Assembly: GCF_003289945.1 (NCBI RefSeq)
Contig: NZ_QMBP01000005.1
Location: forward strand, 186,001-250,000
Direction: 5' to 3'
Length of the DNA stretch: 64,000 bases
From: Mesorhizobium hawassense
GTDB lineage: Bacteria > Pseudomonadota > Alphaproteobacteria > Rhizobiales > Rhizobiaceae
The notes beneath the pieces were generated by a model, which saw only the letters and a program-made list of their open reading frames with translations, had not been told where the DNA came from and ran no database searches. Position 1 is the stretch's first letter, and each line of letters starts with the position of its first letter. Of the stretch, positions 25,861-34,008 are shown piece after piece. A program made the translations under genes and the position numbers.

Positions 25861-27153
25861 TTAGTTGAACTTGTACTTGGCGTCGATGCGCACGGTGTGG
25901 AAGGACGGCGTCGAGGTGATGGTGCCGTCCGGCGCGCCGAGCACCGACGAGAAATCGTGCTTTTCGAACTGCGAGTAGCGATATTCGAGGCCGACCGTCA
26001 TCTTGTCCGACACGGCCGTTTCGAGGCCGGCGCCGACCGAGAAGCCGCTCGACCCCCAGTCGACGATGTCGCCGATCGGGTCGGAAGCGTTGAGGTCGAA
26101 ATGCTGCCAGCTGTAGCCGGCCAGCGCGTAGGCGAGCGTCGCTTCGTTGACCTTCATGCCGACGCGCCCGAGCACGTCGAAGCCGTAGTCGGTGTCGAGG
26201 TTGATAGAGCCGCCGCCGAGATCGAGCTTCGAGGTCATGCCGGAATAGCGCGCGTCGACCAGAACGCCCGCAACCCAGGTGCCGAAGTCCTGGTCGTAGC
26301 CGAGGCTGGCCTCGCCGAACACGCCTTCGCCGCCAATGCCGTTGAGCTTCACGCCGGCCGGCGGAACTTCGAGCTGATGCACCGACGCGCCGGCGCCGAG
26401 CCCGCCGCCGACATAGAAGCCGGTCCAGTTGTAGGTCGGCGTCTCGAAGCTCGCGCCACCGCCATTGGCCGCGTTGAAGCGGTAGCTGGCAGCGACCTCG
26501 AAAGTATGGCGGGAGGTATCGAGGTTGAGTGCGCCGTCCGGCGCGCCGAATTGTGACAGGAGATCGTCCTTGGTGCTGAAGCGGGTGTAGCGGTACTCGC
26601 CCTTGAGCGTCCAGTTGCTGTTGATGGCGGTTTCGACACCGGCACCGACGAAGTAACCGCCCTGGTCCCAGTCCATGCCGAAGCCGGCATTGGTGTCGAG
26701 CTTGTACTTCTGCCAGGCGTAGCCGCCCAGGACGTAGCCCAGCGTGCTCGGCGTCACGAGATAGCCGGCGCGCACGCCGACGTCGAAGCCGTAGGTTTCC
26801 TTGACATCGGCATTGAGGCCGAACGCATCGAGCGAGGTCTTGATCGTGCCGACATGCGCGTCGAGCAGGCCGCCGAGCAGGAAGCGCTGCGACACCATGT
26901 AATCGTAGCCGACGGTAGCCTGGCCAAAGATGCCTTCGCCGCCGATGCCGTTGAGCGAAATCGGAGCGAAATCGGTGCCGATCTCATGTACATTGGCACC
27001 GGCGCCGACACCGAAGCCGACATAGAGACCGCTCCAGTTGAAGCCCGGAGCCGCCTGCTCCTGGACGACGTCGGCGGCATGCGCGGCCGACATCAAAGCG
27101 AGCGCCGAAACGGCGCCCAGCAAAACGGATTTCGCAGAAATACGAAGAAACAT
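25861..27153 (-). CDS. Outer-membrane protein with two tandem Omp25-like beta-barrel domains
   Basis: 430 residues. A signal peptide (SVLLGAVSALALMSAAHA, cleavage before ADVV) is followed by two homologous halves. Each opens with an aromatic WSGLYVGFGVGAGA- or WTGFYVGGGLGAGA-type strand and has LNGIGGEGIFG/LNGIGGEGVFG, a GYAWQKYKL/GYSWQHFDL strand and an EYRYTRFSTKDDL/EYRYSQFEKHDFS strand. The second half ends in phenylalanine-asparagine (DAKYKFN), a C-terminal beta signal type. Rhizobial Omp25/RopB-like porin-like proteins usually have a single barrel of about 200 residues, so this is a tandem fusion. ATG 27153 starts the signal peptide; it has its own terminator. Confidence 0.88.
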   Translation of the reverse strand: MFLRISAKSVLLGAVSALALMSAAHAADVVQEQAAPGFNWSGLYVGFGVGAGANVHEIGTDFAPISLNGIGGEGIFGQATVGYDYMVSQRFLLGGLLDAHVGTIKTSLDAFGLNADVKETYGFDVGVRAGYLVTPSTLGYVLGGYAWQKYKLDTNAGFGMDWDQGGYFVGAGVETAINSNWTLKGEYRYTRFSTKDDLLSQFGAPDGALNLDTSRHTFEVAASYRFNAANGGGASFETPTYNWTGFYVGGGLGAGASVHQLEVPPAGVKLNGIGGEGVFGEASLGYDQDFGTWVAGVLVDARYSGMTSKLDLGGGSINLDTDYGFDVLGRVGMKVNEATLAYALAGYSWQHFDLNASDPIGDIVDWGSSGFSVGAGLETAVSDKMTVGLEYRYSQFEKHDFSSVLGAPDGTITSTPSFHTVRIDAKYKFN

Positions 27154-27533
27154 AACCCCATGACCCCAATTTAAACCCGGCCGTCTTCTAGCAGGGGTTG
27201 TCGAAAATATTGGTGGCAGAAATGCCACAGTCAGGGTCAAACTGCCCGGCGTTTAGGCAATTTCCCGCAGGATTCCGGGGAGTTCCGGCAAAATCCACCC
27301 AAAAAAGGTCAAGTCGGTTGTGGAAAGTCGGCACAACTGATCCGCCCACTGAGGTTGCGGAGCAGTTGTGCATTCGCAAGCGCAATCGCCTGGCAGCAGT
27401 TGACGCTCCGGCGAGGCTCGCCTCCTAACGAAGCGCCGCCGTCTCATCATCACAATGAATGGCGACAGGGCGCGACTGTCCGTGGGAGCTTCGAAGTCTT
27501 GAAAGTCAGGCAACCTCGAAGGGCGGTGTCTAC
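27154..27533. other. Intergenic region upstream of the outer-membrane protein gene
   Basis: About 380 bases carrying the omp promoter on the minus strand, though no clean -35/-10 pair was found. It contains a small perfect hairpin, GTGGCA-GAAA-TGCCAC (27213-27228). No convincing gene. Confidence 0.4.
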
Positions 27534-27716
27534 GTGAAAGCAGTTGGCCTCTACCGATGTCCAGGAGATCCGCCATTCGCCTGCGTCCTGGAGGGGGCCA
27601 AAGGCACATACGTCACTGAAAGCGCGTATCGTGCCGGGCGGCACAAGCCCGACTTCGACGCGTTGCCTTGGGAGAGCGAATACCGGGCCATAAAGGAACG
27701 AAACGCGGCGGAGTAG
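27534..27716 (+). CDS. Small hypothetical protein
   Basis: 60 residues from a GTG at 27534 (KAVGLYRCPGDPPFACVLEG, then YRAIKERNAAE at the end); an ATG at 27459 would give 85. GAAGGGCGG lies upstream of the GTG. The composition is protein-like and the frame does not shadow another gene, but I do not recognise a family. Confidence 0.45.
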   Translation: MKAVGLYRCPGDPPFACVLEGAKGTYVTESAYRAGRHKPDFDALPWESEYRAIKERNAAE

Positions 27717-27732
27717 ACGCGCGGACGCTCCG

Positions 27733-28011
27733 TCAGGCTTCTTCGTCCATCTTGTACAAGGGCAGATCGGAGTTGACGATCAGCCACTGCCTGACGATCA
27801 AGCGCAGCAATTGCGGTTTCGAGACCCGCCTCTCGGCCGCCACGCCCTCCAGCGCAACCTCGACGTCGGCTTCCAGGTTCACGTCGCCGCCGCGCGCATT
27901 TCGCAACAGCAGGGCAGCCCGGCGAATCAGCGCCCTCAGGTCGGCGCCCGACATCTCCGCGCTGCGATCCGCGGCTAGTTGGAGCTCTTCGATGAAGTTC
28001 GCCGTCGCCAT
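27733..28011 (-). CDS. Small helical hypothetical protein
   Basis: 92 residues, mostly predicted helix, alanine- and leucine-rich, with a basic C-terminal stretch (RRVSKPQLLRLIVRQW) that could bind DNA. There is no recognised family. It is convergent with the preceding small gene (17 bases between stops), in an accessory-looking stretch between the outer-membrane protein gene and the HNH nuclease. Confidence 0.55.
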   Translation of the reverse strand: MATANFIEELQLAADRSAEMSGADLRALIRRAALLLRNARGGDVNLEADVEVALEGVAAERRVSKPQLLRLIVRQWLIVNSDLPLYKMDEEA

Positions 28012-28428
28012 TCCGCTACCCTAGTGCCGCTGGGTGAAACCGGCCACCAACCATCCGGCGATTCTGGGGTCATCCACAAGTCATTGGGCTCGGCGGTGGA
28101 AAAGGTACAGGCTCGGAGGCAGCGGTCGCGGCGCGCGCTGCTGAAGCGGTCCGGCACCCGTTTGGCCGGGGGGAAGGCCAGCACGGGCGCCGGGCCTGAC
28201 CGGCGAGGGCTCCTGTTGGCGGCACCGGCTGATCAATTATATGCAATTTCGCTAATATATTCGCCGTGCGAACGAAGGATGGAGGAAGGTTGATTCGATG
28301 GCGTGGGTCATTTGGCCGACGCACGGACCTGCCGGCCAAAGAAGAAAGCCAGGTCGGCCCTAGACCAAACCCCCAACATGGGGCTGTATGAGCTTTGACG
28401 CATTCCAAGTAACGCATTGCAGACGATC
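28012..28428. other. Intergenic region upstream of the HNH nuclease
   Basis: About 420 bases with an AT-rich patch at 28230-28265. A possible promoter is TTGGCG (28216-28221), 16 bases, TATATG (28238-28243). No gene is supported. Confidence 0.35.
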
Positions 28429-29322
28429 ATGGCATTTGGGGTTTTCATTCACCGCTCCGATTCGATCTACGACGACAGCCCTGCTGAGCAATACCAGTTT
28501 CCTCGCCAGTATCTGGGTCGTGTGGAAGCATGCGTCGGCGACTGGATCATCTACTACGAACCGAGCAAGGTGAATGGCACCCGCGGCTATTTTGCTGTCG
28601 CCAAGGTCCAGCAGGTCATTCCCGATCCTGCTGCGCCGGGTATGTGTCGCGCCCTGATCGAGCCTGGCACCTACCTAGATTTCGTCAAACCTGTCCCATT
28701 CAACGGAAGCGACGGTCTCGTCGAGCGCGGCCTGCTGAACGATGAGGGAAAACTTTCCGGTCGTGCCCAATCAGCCGTCCGCGCCATCAGCCCAGCCGAT
28801 TTCAATCGCATTATCGATCTCGGCCTGGATACGAACGAATTGCCGCTACCGCGCGTCGATGAGGTCGATACCGGCCTTCAAGAAGACCAGGCACCATTCG
28901 AGTTCGAGCAAACGCGCAATCGCGTAAGTTACCTTGGCTCGCGTATCGTGCGGGACCGAATCTTCCGCCGCATCGTCTTGCGCGCCTATGACGAGCGCTG
29001 CGCCATCACGGGACTGAAGTTGATTAATGGCGGCGGCCGAGCCGAGGTATCGGCTGCCCATATTCGCCCGGTCGAGGACAACGGCCCGGATGTCATCAAC
29101 AACGGGATCGCTCTGTCAGGCACGGCGCATTGGATGTTCGATCGTGGCTTGATCAGCCTGTCCGACGATCTGGAAATCCTGATCTCACGGCAGGTCAACG
29201 ATCGCGACAGCGTGCAGGGGTTCATCAACAAGACGCACCGCGCGCTCCGGCCGCGTCGACAGTCGGATCGCCCGCATCCTCGGTTCTTGCAGTGGCACCG
29301 CGAGTGTTGTTTTAAGCAGTGA
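28429..29322 (+). CDS. HNH endonuclease with EVE/PUA-like N-terminal domain (possible modification-dependent restriction enzyme)
   Basis: 297 residues. The N-terminal half (about 1-110) reads like an EVE/PUA-type base-reader fold: AFGVFIHRSD, GDWIIYYEPSK, YFAVAKVQQVIPDP. The C-terminal part is an HNH_2-type nuclease: YDERCAITGLKL, then AEVSAAHIRPVED, then NGIALSGTAHWMFDRG with the final catalytic histidine. EVE-HNH fusions are known modified-cytosine-dependent endonucleases (VcaM4I type). The start is ATG 28429; a TTG at 28417 is also in frame. No methyltransferase partner is nearby, which fits a stand-alone type IV-like enzyme. The domain match is by eye. Confidence 0.75.
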   Translation: MAFGVFIHRSDSIYDDSPAEQYQFPRQYLGRVEACVGDWIIYYEPSKVNGTRGYFAVAKVQQVIPDPAAPGMCRALIEPGTYLDFVKPVPFNGSDGLVERGLLNDEGKLSGRAQSAVRAISPADFNRIIDLGLDTNELPLPRVDEVDTGLQEDQAPFEFEQTRNRVSYLGSRIVRDRIFRRIVLRAYDERCAITGLKLINGGGRAEVSAAHIRPVEDNGPDVINNGIALSGTAHWMFDRGLISLSDDLEILISRQVNDRDSVQGFINKTHRALRPRRQSDRPHPRFLQWHRECCFKQ

Positions 29323-29419
29323 GAGGCCGCCACCTTGGACGGTGCCACGTCAATCGCCGGATCGGTTGTCACAAAAAAATCCTTGCCTTCACGTCCGTCT
29401 TCACCATAAGCTCCCCAAC

Positions 29420-29437
29420 TGAGAAAACCTTTTCCCA
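29420..29437. promoter_or_regulatory. Operator-like dyad 1 upstream of the LacI gene
   Basis: TGAGAAAA, two bases, TTTTCCCA: the same half-site as the second dyad with one mismatch. It lies 109 bases before the regulator start and 67 bases from the second copy. Confidence 0.7.
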
Positions 29438-29486
29438 ACCCTTTGCTTTCGACATCCGCCCCCCGGTCCGAATGCGCAGGCCTCTG

Positions 29487-29504
29487 TGAGAAAAGGTTTT
29501 CTCA
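29487..29504. promoter_or_regulatory. Operator-like dyad 2 upstream of the LacI gene
   Basis: A perfect inverted repeat, TGAGAAAA-N2-TTTTCTCA, 25 bases before the LacI start codon. The 18-base dyad size fits LacI-family operators, so the regulator probably represses its own operon here. Confidence 0.8.
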
Positions 29505-29528
29505 ACTAGGGAGGGTCCTGCGCCGAAA

Positions 29529-30569
29529 ATGGTTTCAGACGCCGAGTCAGCGCCTGTCTTTGCCAAGCCCGTCACGCTCCGCGAGGTGGCGGTGTCCGCC
29601 GGCGTCAGCGTCGCGACGGCCTCGAAGGCGCTTAACGGGCAGGGGCGCATGACCGCCGAAACGCGCGAGCGCATCCGCGAGACGGCCAGGCTGCTCGGCT
29701 TCCGGCCGAACAGTCTGGCGCAGAGCCTGCTTCGGCGCCGCTCCTTCACCGTCGGCCTGCTGACCAACGATACCTATGGCCGCTTCTCGCTGCCGCTGAT
29801 GGCAGGTGTGTCCGACGCGCTGGTCGACAATGGCGTGTCGGTCTTCCTGTGCAATGTCGAGGACGACACGCGGCTCGGCCAGTTGCATGTCGAGGCCATG
29901 CTTGACAAGCGCGTCGACGGCATCATCGCCACCGGAAAACGCATCGATCGCCATCTGCCGGTCGACCTCGCCAACCTGCGCGTGCCGGTCGTCTATGCCT
30001 TCACCCAGCCCGACGCCGGCGCGGTCGGCTTCGTCTCCGATGACGCCGACGGCGCGCGGCTGGCGGTCGAGCATTTCTGCCGGCTCGGGCGGCGCCGCAT
30101 CGCCCATGTCAGCGGTCCGGCGAGCTTCGCGGTGGTGAACACACGCGCCGGTGCTTATCGCGCCGTGCTTCAGGAAAACAATCTGCCGGCCATCGAGCCG
30201 CTGCTCGGCGCCTGGTCGGAAGCGTGGGGCCACGAGGCGGTGGCAAAACTGTTCGGGGGCAGGGGCGAGCGGCCGGACGCGGTCTTCTGCGGCAACGACC
30301 AGATCGCCCGCGGCGTCATCGACGCGCTGCGCGAGCGCGGCATCCGCGTGCCCGACGAGGTCGGCGTCATCGGCTTCGACAATTGGGAGATCGTGGCCGA
30401 GGCGACGCGCCCGCCGCTGACCTCGGTCGACATGAACCTGGCGAGCCTCGGCCGCGAGGCCGGGCTCGCGCTGCTTTCGCTCGTCGACGGCCAGCCGGCC
30501 GCGCCGGGCATCAGGAAACTGCCGTGCCGGCTGGTGGTGCGTCAGTCATGCGGCAGTCCGCCGGAATGA
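29529..30569 (+). CDS. LacI-family transcriptional regulator of the arabinoside transport operon
   Basis: 346 residues. The N-terminal LacI helix-turn-helix and hinge read VTLREVAVSAGVSVATASKALNG and RIRETARLLGFRPNSLAQSL. The periplasmic-binding-like effector domain includes VGLLTNDTYGRFSLPLMAGV and GVIGFDNWEIVAEATRPPLTSV. It precedes the binding-protein gene by 59 bases with no separate operator between, so it is probably the first gene of the sugar operon. Two dyads with TGAGAAAA half-sites lie upstream. The inducer is probably a sugar released by the GH127 enzyme, such as arabinose or an arabinoside (inference). Confidence 0.92.
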   Translation: MVSDAESAPVFAKPVTLREVAVSAGVSVATASKALNGQGRMTAETRERIRETARLLGFRPNSLAQSLLRRRSFTVGLLTNDTYGRFSLPLMAGVSDALVDNGVSVFLCNVEDDTRLGQLHVEAMLDKRVDGIIATGKRIDRHLPVDLANLRVPVVYAFTQPDAGAVGFVSDDADGARLAVEHFCRLGRRRIAHVSGPASFAVVNTRAGAYRAVLQENNLPAIEPLLGAWSEAWGHEAVAKLFGGRGERPDAVFCGNDQIARGVIDALRERGIRVPDEVGVIGFDNWEIVAEATRPPLTSVDMNLASLGREAGLALLSLVDGQPAAPGIRKLPCRLVVRQSCGSPPE

Positions 30570-30628
30570 AGCAACAAGGCCGCGCGCCGGATCCGCCGGG
30601 CGGCACGGCCAAAACTGGGAGGAGAACC

Positions 30629-31891
30629 ATGAGGAGGAACAACGTGAAAACCATGCTTGCCAAGCTGGCGCTTGCCGCGGCCGTCATCGGCGGCGGCCTG
30701 CAGGCGGCGTCCGCCGAGACCGCCAACATCTGGGTTCGCGCCGACGGCTCGAACTTCATGCCGCGCATCGTCGACGCCTTCAACAAGGCGCATAAGGACC
30801 AGATCAAGCTCGACATCATCCCCAATGCCGAGATCATCCCGAAATATGGCGCCGCCGCCGCCGGCGGCACGGCGCCCGACGCACTGTCGCTCGACCTGAT
30901 CTACACCCCGTCCTTCGCCGCCGCCGGCCAGCTCGAGGACATCACCGACTGGGCGAAATCCTTGCCCTATTTCGCCAGCCTGTCGCCGGCGCATGTGAAG
31001 ACCGGCACCTACAAGGACCACATCTACGGCCTGCCGTTCTCGGCCGACGCCTCGGTGCTGATCTGGAACAAGAAGCTGTTCAAGCAGGCGGGGCTCGACC
31101 CGGAGAAGGGGCCGACCAACTGGGCCGAGATCGAGGCCGATGCCGAAAAAGTCAACGCGCTCGGCGGCGATATCAAGGGCTTCTATTTCTCCGGCAATTG
31201 CGGCGGCTGCAACATCTTCACCTTCACGCCGCTGATCTGGGCCTCGGGCGGCGACATCCTGTCGGAAGACGGCTCGAAGGCGACGCTCGACAGCCCGCAG
31301 CTGCGCGGCGCCATCGACCTCTACCGCTCGATGGTCAAGAAGGGCCTGGTGCCTGAAGGCGCGCAGACCGACACCGGCTCCAACTTCTTCGCCGCCTTTG
31401 CCGGCGGCAAGATCGGTATTTCGCCGTCAGGCGCCTTCGCCATCGGCGCGCTCAACACGCAGTACCCCGACATCGACTACGGCATCACCTTCCTGCCGGG
31501 CAAGGATGGCGGCTGGTCGTCCTTCGCCGGCGGCGACAATTTCGTCGTCACCAAGGGCACCAAGAAGATCGGTGTGGTGAAGCAGTTCCTCGACTTCGCC
31601 TATTCGCTCGAGGGCCAGACGATCCTGGCCAAATATGGCAGCCTGCCGGTGCGCAACGACATCGCCAAGGATGCGCTGAAGGACCTCGACCCGCGCTACC
31701 AGGTGGCGGCCGAGGCGATGGCCAAGGGCAAGACGCCTTATTCGGTGGTGTTCAACGACCTGATCAACTCCGCCAACGGGCCGTGGACGCAGATGGTCAA
31801 CGAGGTGTTCTTCGGCGACGACGTCGACGGCGCCATCAAGAACGCGCAGGACACCATGCAGTCGATCATCGACCAGGCGCCGAACAAGTAA
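30629..31891 (+). CDS. ABC transporter sugar-binding protein (family 1 extracellular solute-binding)
   Basis: 420 residues. A signal peptide (LALAAAVIGGGLQAASA, cleavage before ETAN) is followed by a family 1 solute-binding fold: NIWVRADGSNFMPRIVDAF, IYGLPFSADASVLIWNKKLF, NWAEIEADAEKV and GGDNFVVTKGTKKI. ATG 30629 is preceded by GGGAGGAGAACC. It delivers an oligosaccharide or glycoside to the two downstream permeases. It is separated from permease 1 by 316 bases that contain a large palindrome. Confidence 0.93.
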   Translation: MRRNNVKTMLAKLALAAAVIGGGLQAASAETANIWVRADGSNFMPRIVDAFNKAHKDQIKLDIIPNAEIIPKYGAAAAGGTAPDALSLDLIYTPSFAAAGQLEDITDWAKSLPYFASLSPAHVKTGTYKDHIYGLPFSADASVLIWNKKLFKQAGLDPEKGPTNWAEIEADAEKVNALGGDIKGFYFSGNCGGCNIFTFTPLIWASGGDILSEDGSKATLDSPQLRGAIDLYRSMVKKGLVPEGAQTDTGSNFFAAFAGGKIGISPSGAFAIGALNTQYPDIDYGITFLPGKDGGWSSFAGGDNFVVTKGTKKIGVVKQFLDFAYSLEGQTILAKYGSLPVRNDIAKDALKDLDPRYQVAAEAMAKGKTPYSVVFNDLINSANGPWTQMVNEVFFGDDVDGAIKNAQDTMQSIIDQAPNK

Positions 31892-32058
31892 CACAGGGCC
31901 TACAGGCGGCGGGCAATGCGCAACGCCTTGCCGCCGAAAGCTCTGACCGGCCGCCCGCCCGTCTCCCTGGCCGGGCGGCCGGACGATGCATCGCTGAATG
32001 GCAGGATATTGTGTTGAGACAGCGTTCGAACGGCTCGATCTGTGAGCAGGTGGGCTCC

Positions 32059-32196
32059 CCCTTCTCCCCTTGTGGGAGAAGGTGGCCGCGAAGCGGTCGG
32101 CTGAGGGGTGCTCCAGGGAACGCCAGCGTCTCACTCCGCTGGAACACCCCTCATCCGTCGCCTTCGGCGACACCTTCTCCCACAAGGGGAGAAGGG
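32059..32196. repeat. Large RIME-like palindrome between the binding-protein and permease genes
   Basis: A 138-base element whose 26-base arms (32059-32084 and 32171-32196) are perfect inverted repeats, with a second internal stem built from TGAGGGGTG and CACCCCTCA. This resembles the Rhizobium-specific intergenic mosaic elements. The right arm supplies the purine-rich sequence just upstream of the permease start at 32208. Confidence 0.9.
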
Positions 32197-32207
32197 AAAG
32201 CGCAGCC

Positions 32208-33128
32208 ATGACCGCCATCACTGCAACCGCCGCCCGCGCCAGACTCCGCACCGCCACCAACCTCAGGCAATGGGTCGGCCTGCTCTATGTCCTGCCGGCC
32301 GTCGCTTTGGTCACCGTCTTCTTCGTCATCCCGCTTGGCATGACGGCCTGGATGTCGCTCCACAACTGGCCGCTGATGGGCGAGCATTCCTTCGTCGGTC
32401 TCGACAATTACGTCGCGATCCTGCGCGACACGCGCTTCTGGAACGCGCTCAAATTCACCTTCTATTACACGATGATCGTCACCATCGCGATCTTCGCCGT
32501 CGCGTTCCCGCTGGCGATCTTCATCGAAAAGCCGCGTCCGCTCACCAATCTCTACCGCACCGCCTTCTTCATGCCGGCGGTGGTGGGTTTCGCGTCGGCC
32601 AGCCTGCTCTGGTCCTGGCTGCTCAATGTCGATTCCGGCCTATTCAGCCCGGCCGCTTACGACCTCGGCCTGACCGAGAAGAAGGTCAATCTCCTGGCCA
32701 CCTTCCAGCCGGCCTTCTGGTCGATCATCGCCATGGTGGTGTGGAAGGTCGCCGGCTTCACCATGATCATCCTGATGACCGGCCTGCAGTCGATACCGCA
32801 GGATCTGCAGGAGGCCGCCGTCATCGACGGGGCAGGGCCGTTCGCCAGGTTCAGGGCGATCACCTTGCCGCTGATGCGCCGCACCCTGGCGCTGGCGCTG
32901 ATCCTGTCGGTCGCGGGCTCCATCCTTGCCTTCGACCAGTTCTACATCATCCTGCGCGGCGGCCCGCGCAACCAGACGCTGACCGCCGTCTACTGGATCT
33001 TCAACCAGTCCTTCGTCTCGTTCAAGCTCGGCTACGGCGCGGCGCTCTCCATGGTGCTGCTGGTCATCCTGGTGGCGCTCAGCCTCGTCCAGCTCTGGCT
33101 GCTGCGCAAACCCGAGGGGCTCGACTGA
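32208..33128 (+). CDS. Sugar ABC transporter permease (MalF-type)
   Basis: 306 residues with six membrane segments (first: GLLYVLPAVALVTVFFVIPLG) and the permease EAA loop EAAVIDGAGPFARFRAITLPLM that docks the ATPase. The start is ATG 32208; the open frame runs further upstream but only through the palindromic repeat. Its stop overlaps the second permease start by one base (TGATG). It belongs to the carbohydrate-uptake CUT1 family and works with the gene at 33128. Confidence 0.93.
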   Translation: MTAITATAARARLRTATNLRQWVGLLYVLPAVALVTVFFVIPLGMTAWMSLHNWPLMGEHSFVGLDNYVAILRDTRFWNALKFTFYYTMIVTIAIFAVAFPLAIFIEKPRPLTNLYRTAFFMPAVVGFASASLLWSWLLNVDSGLFSPAAYDLGLTEKKVNLLATFQPAFWSIIAMVVWKVAGFTMIILMTGLQSIPQDLQEAAVIDGAGPFARFRAITLPLMRRTLALALILSVAGSILAFDQFYIILRGGPRNQTLTAVYWIFNQSFVSFKLGYGAALSMVLLVILVALSLVQLWLLRKPEGLD

Positions 33129-33985
33129 TGGCCGAGGCGATGTCTAAGAACCGCAAGGCCGCCTTCAGCCTCGCCCGGCATTCCACCGGCATCATCGCCT
33201 CGGTGCTGTTTTTGGCGCCGATCGTCTGGACCGTGCTGTCGACCTTCAAGCCGGCGCAGGAGGCGCGCCAGCCGCCGCTGCCGCCATGGCCGACCACCGG
33301 CTTTTCGATCGAAAATTACGAGACGCTGAACTCCTTCGGCGACGGGCTCTGGGTCTCGGCGCAGAACAGCATCTATGTGTCGGTGATGACGGTGCTGCTC
33401 TCGGTGCTGGTCAGCGTGCTTGCCGGCTACGGCTTCTCGCGCTTCCGCTTCCCGTTCCGGGATTTCTTCTTCGTCCTCATCCTGTCGACGATCATGATCC
33501 CGTTCCAGTCGATCCTGACGCCGATCTTCCTGGTGCTGACCAGACTCGGCCTGCACAACACGCTGACCGGGCTGGTCTGCGTCTATGTCACGCTGCAGCT
33601 GCCGTTCTCGATCTTCATGATGCGCAACGCCTTCGACGCGGTGCCGCGCGAGATCGAGGAGGCGGCGCGCATGGATGGCGCCAACAACGTCACCATGCTC
33701 GTCAAGGTGATGCTGCCACTGGTCTGGCCGGGCGTCGTCACCATCGCGCTGTTTGCCTTCCTCGGCGCCTGGAACGAGTTCCTGGCGGCGCTCGTGCTGA
33801 TGACCGACCAGTCCAAATTCACCCTGCCGGTGATGATGACGGCGCTTCAGTCCGGCCGCTTCGGCGCCATCGACTGGGGCGCGGTGCAGGCCGGCGTCAC
33901 GGTGATGATGGTGCCCTGCCTGATCCTGTTCCTGGCACTGCAGCGCTTCTACATCCGCGGCCTCATGGCCGGGGCCGTCAAATAA
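33128..33985 (+). CDS. Sugar ABC transporter permease (MalG-type)
   Basis: 285 residues with six membrane segments and the EAA loop EEAARMDGANNVTMLVKVMLPL. It starts at the A of the previous stop codon and pairs with the MalF-type permease. It ends 23 bases before the GH127 gene. No ATPase gene follows, so the complex must borrow one encoded elsewhere. Confidence 0.93.
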   Translation: MAEAMSKNRKAAFSLARHSTGIIASVLFLAPIVWTVLSTFKPAQEARQPPLPPWPTTGFSIENYETLNSFGDGLWVSAQNSIYVSVMTVLLSVLVSVLAGYGFSRFRFPFRDFFFVLILSTIMIPFQSILTPIFLVLTRLGLHNTLTGLVCVYVTLQLPFSIFMMRNAFDAVPREIEEAARMDGANNVTMLVKVMLPLVWPGVVTIALFAFLGAWNEFLAALVLMTDQSKFTLPVMMTALQSGRFGAIDWGAVQAGVTVMMVPCLILFLALQRFYIRGLMAGAVK

Positions 33986-34008
33986 ATCGCATTCGATGGA
34001 GTGACGTT

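Noticed and set aside
27979..28293. A 104-codon plus-strand open frame before the HNH gene
   Set aside because: It overlaps the minus-strand small gene and has shadow-like composition.
33286..34008. Upstream extension of the GH127 reading frame
   Set aside because: It overlaps the MalG-type permease, which is clearly coding. ATG 34009 has a good ribosome-binding site and gives the normal family length.
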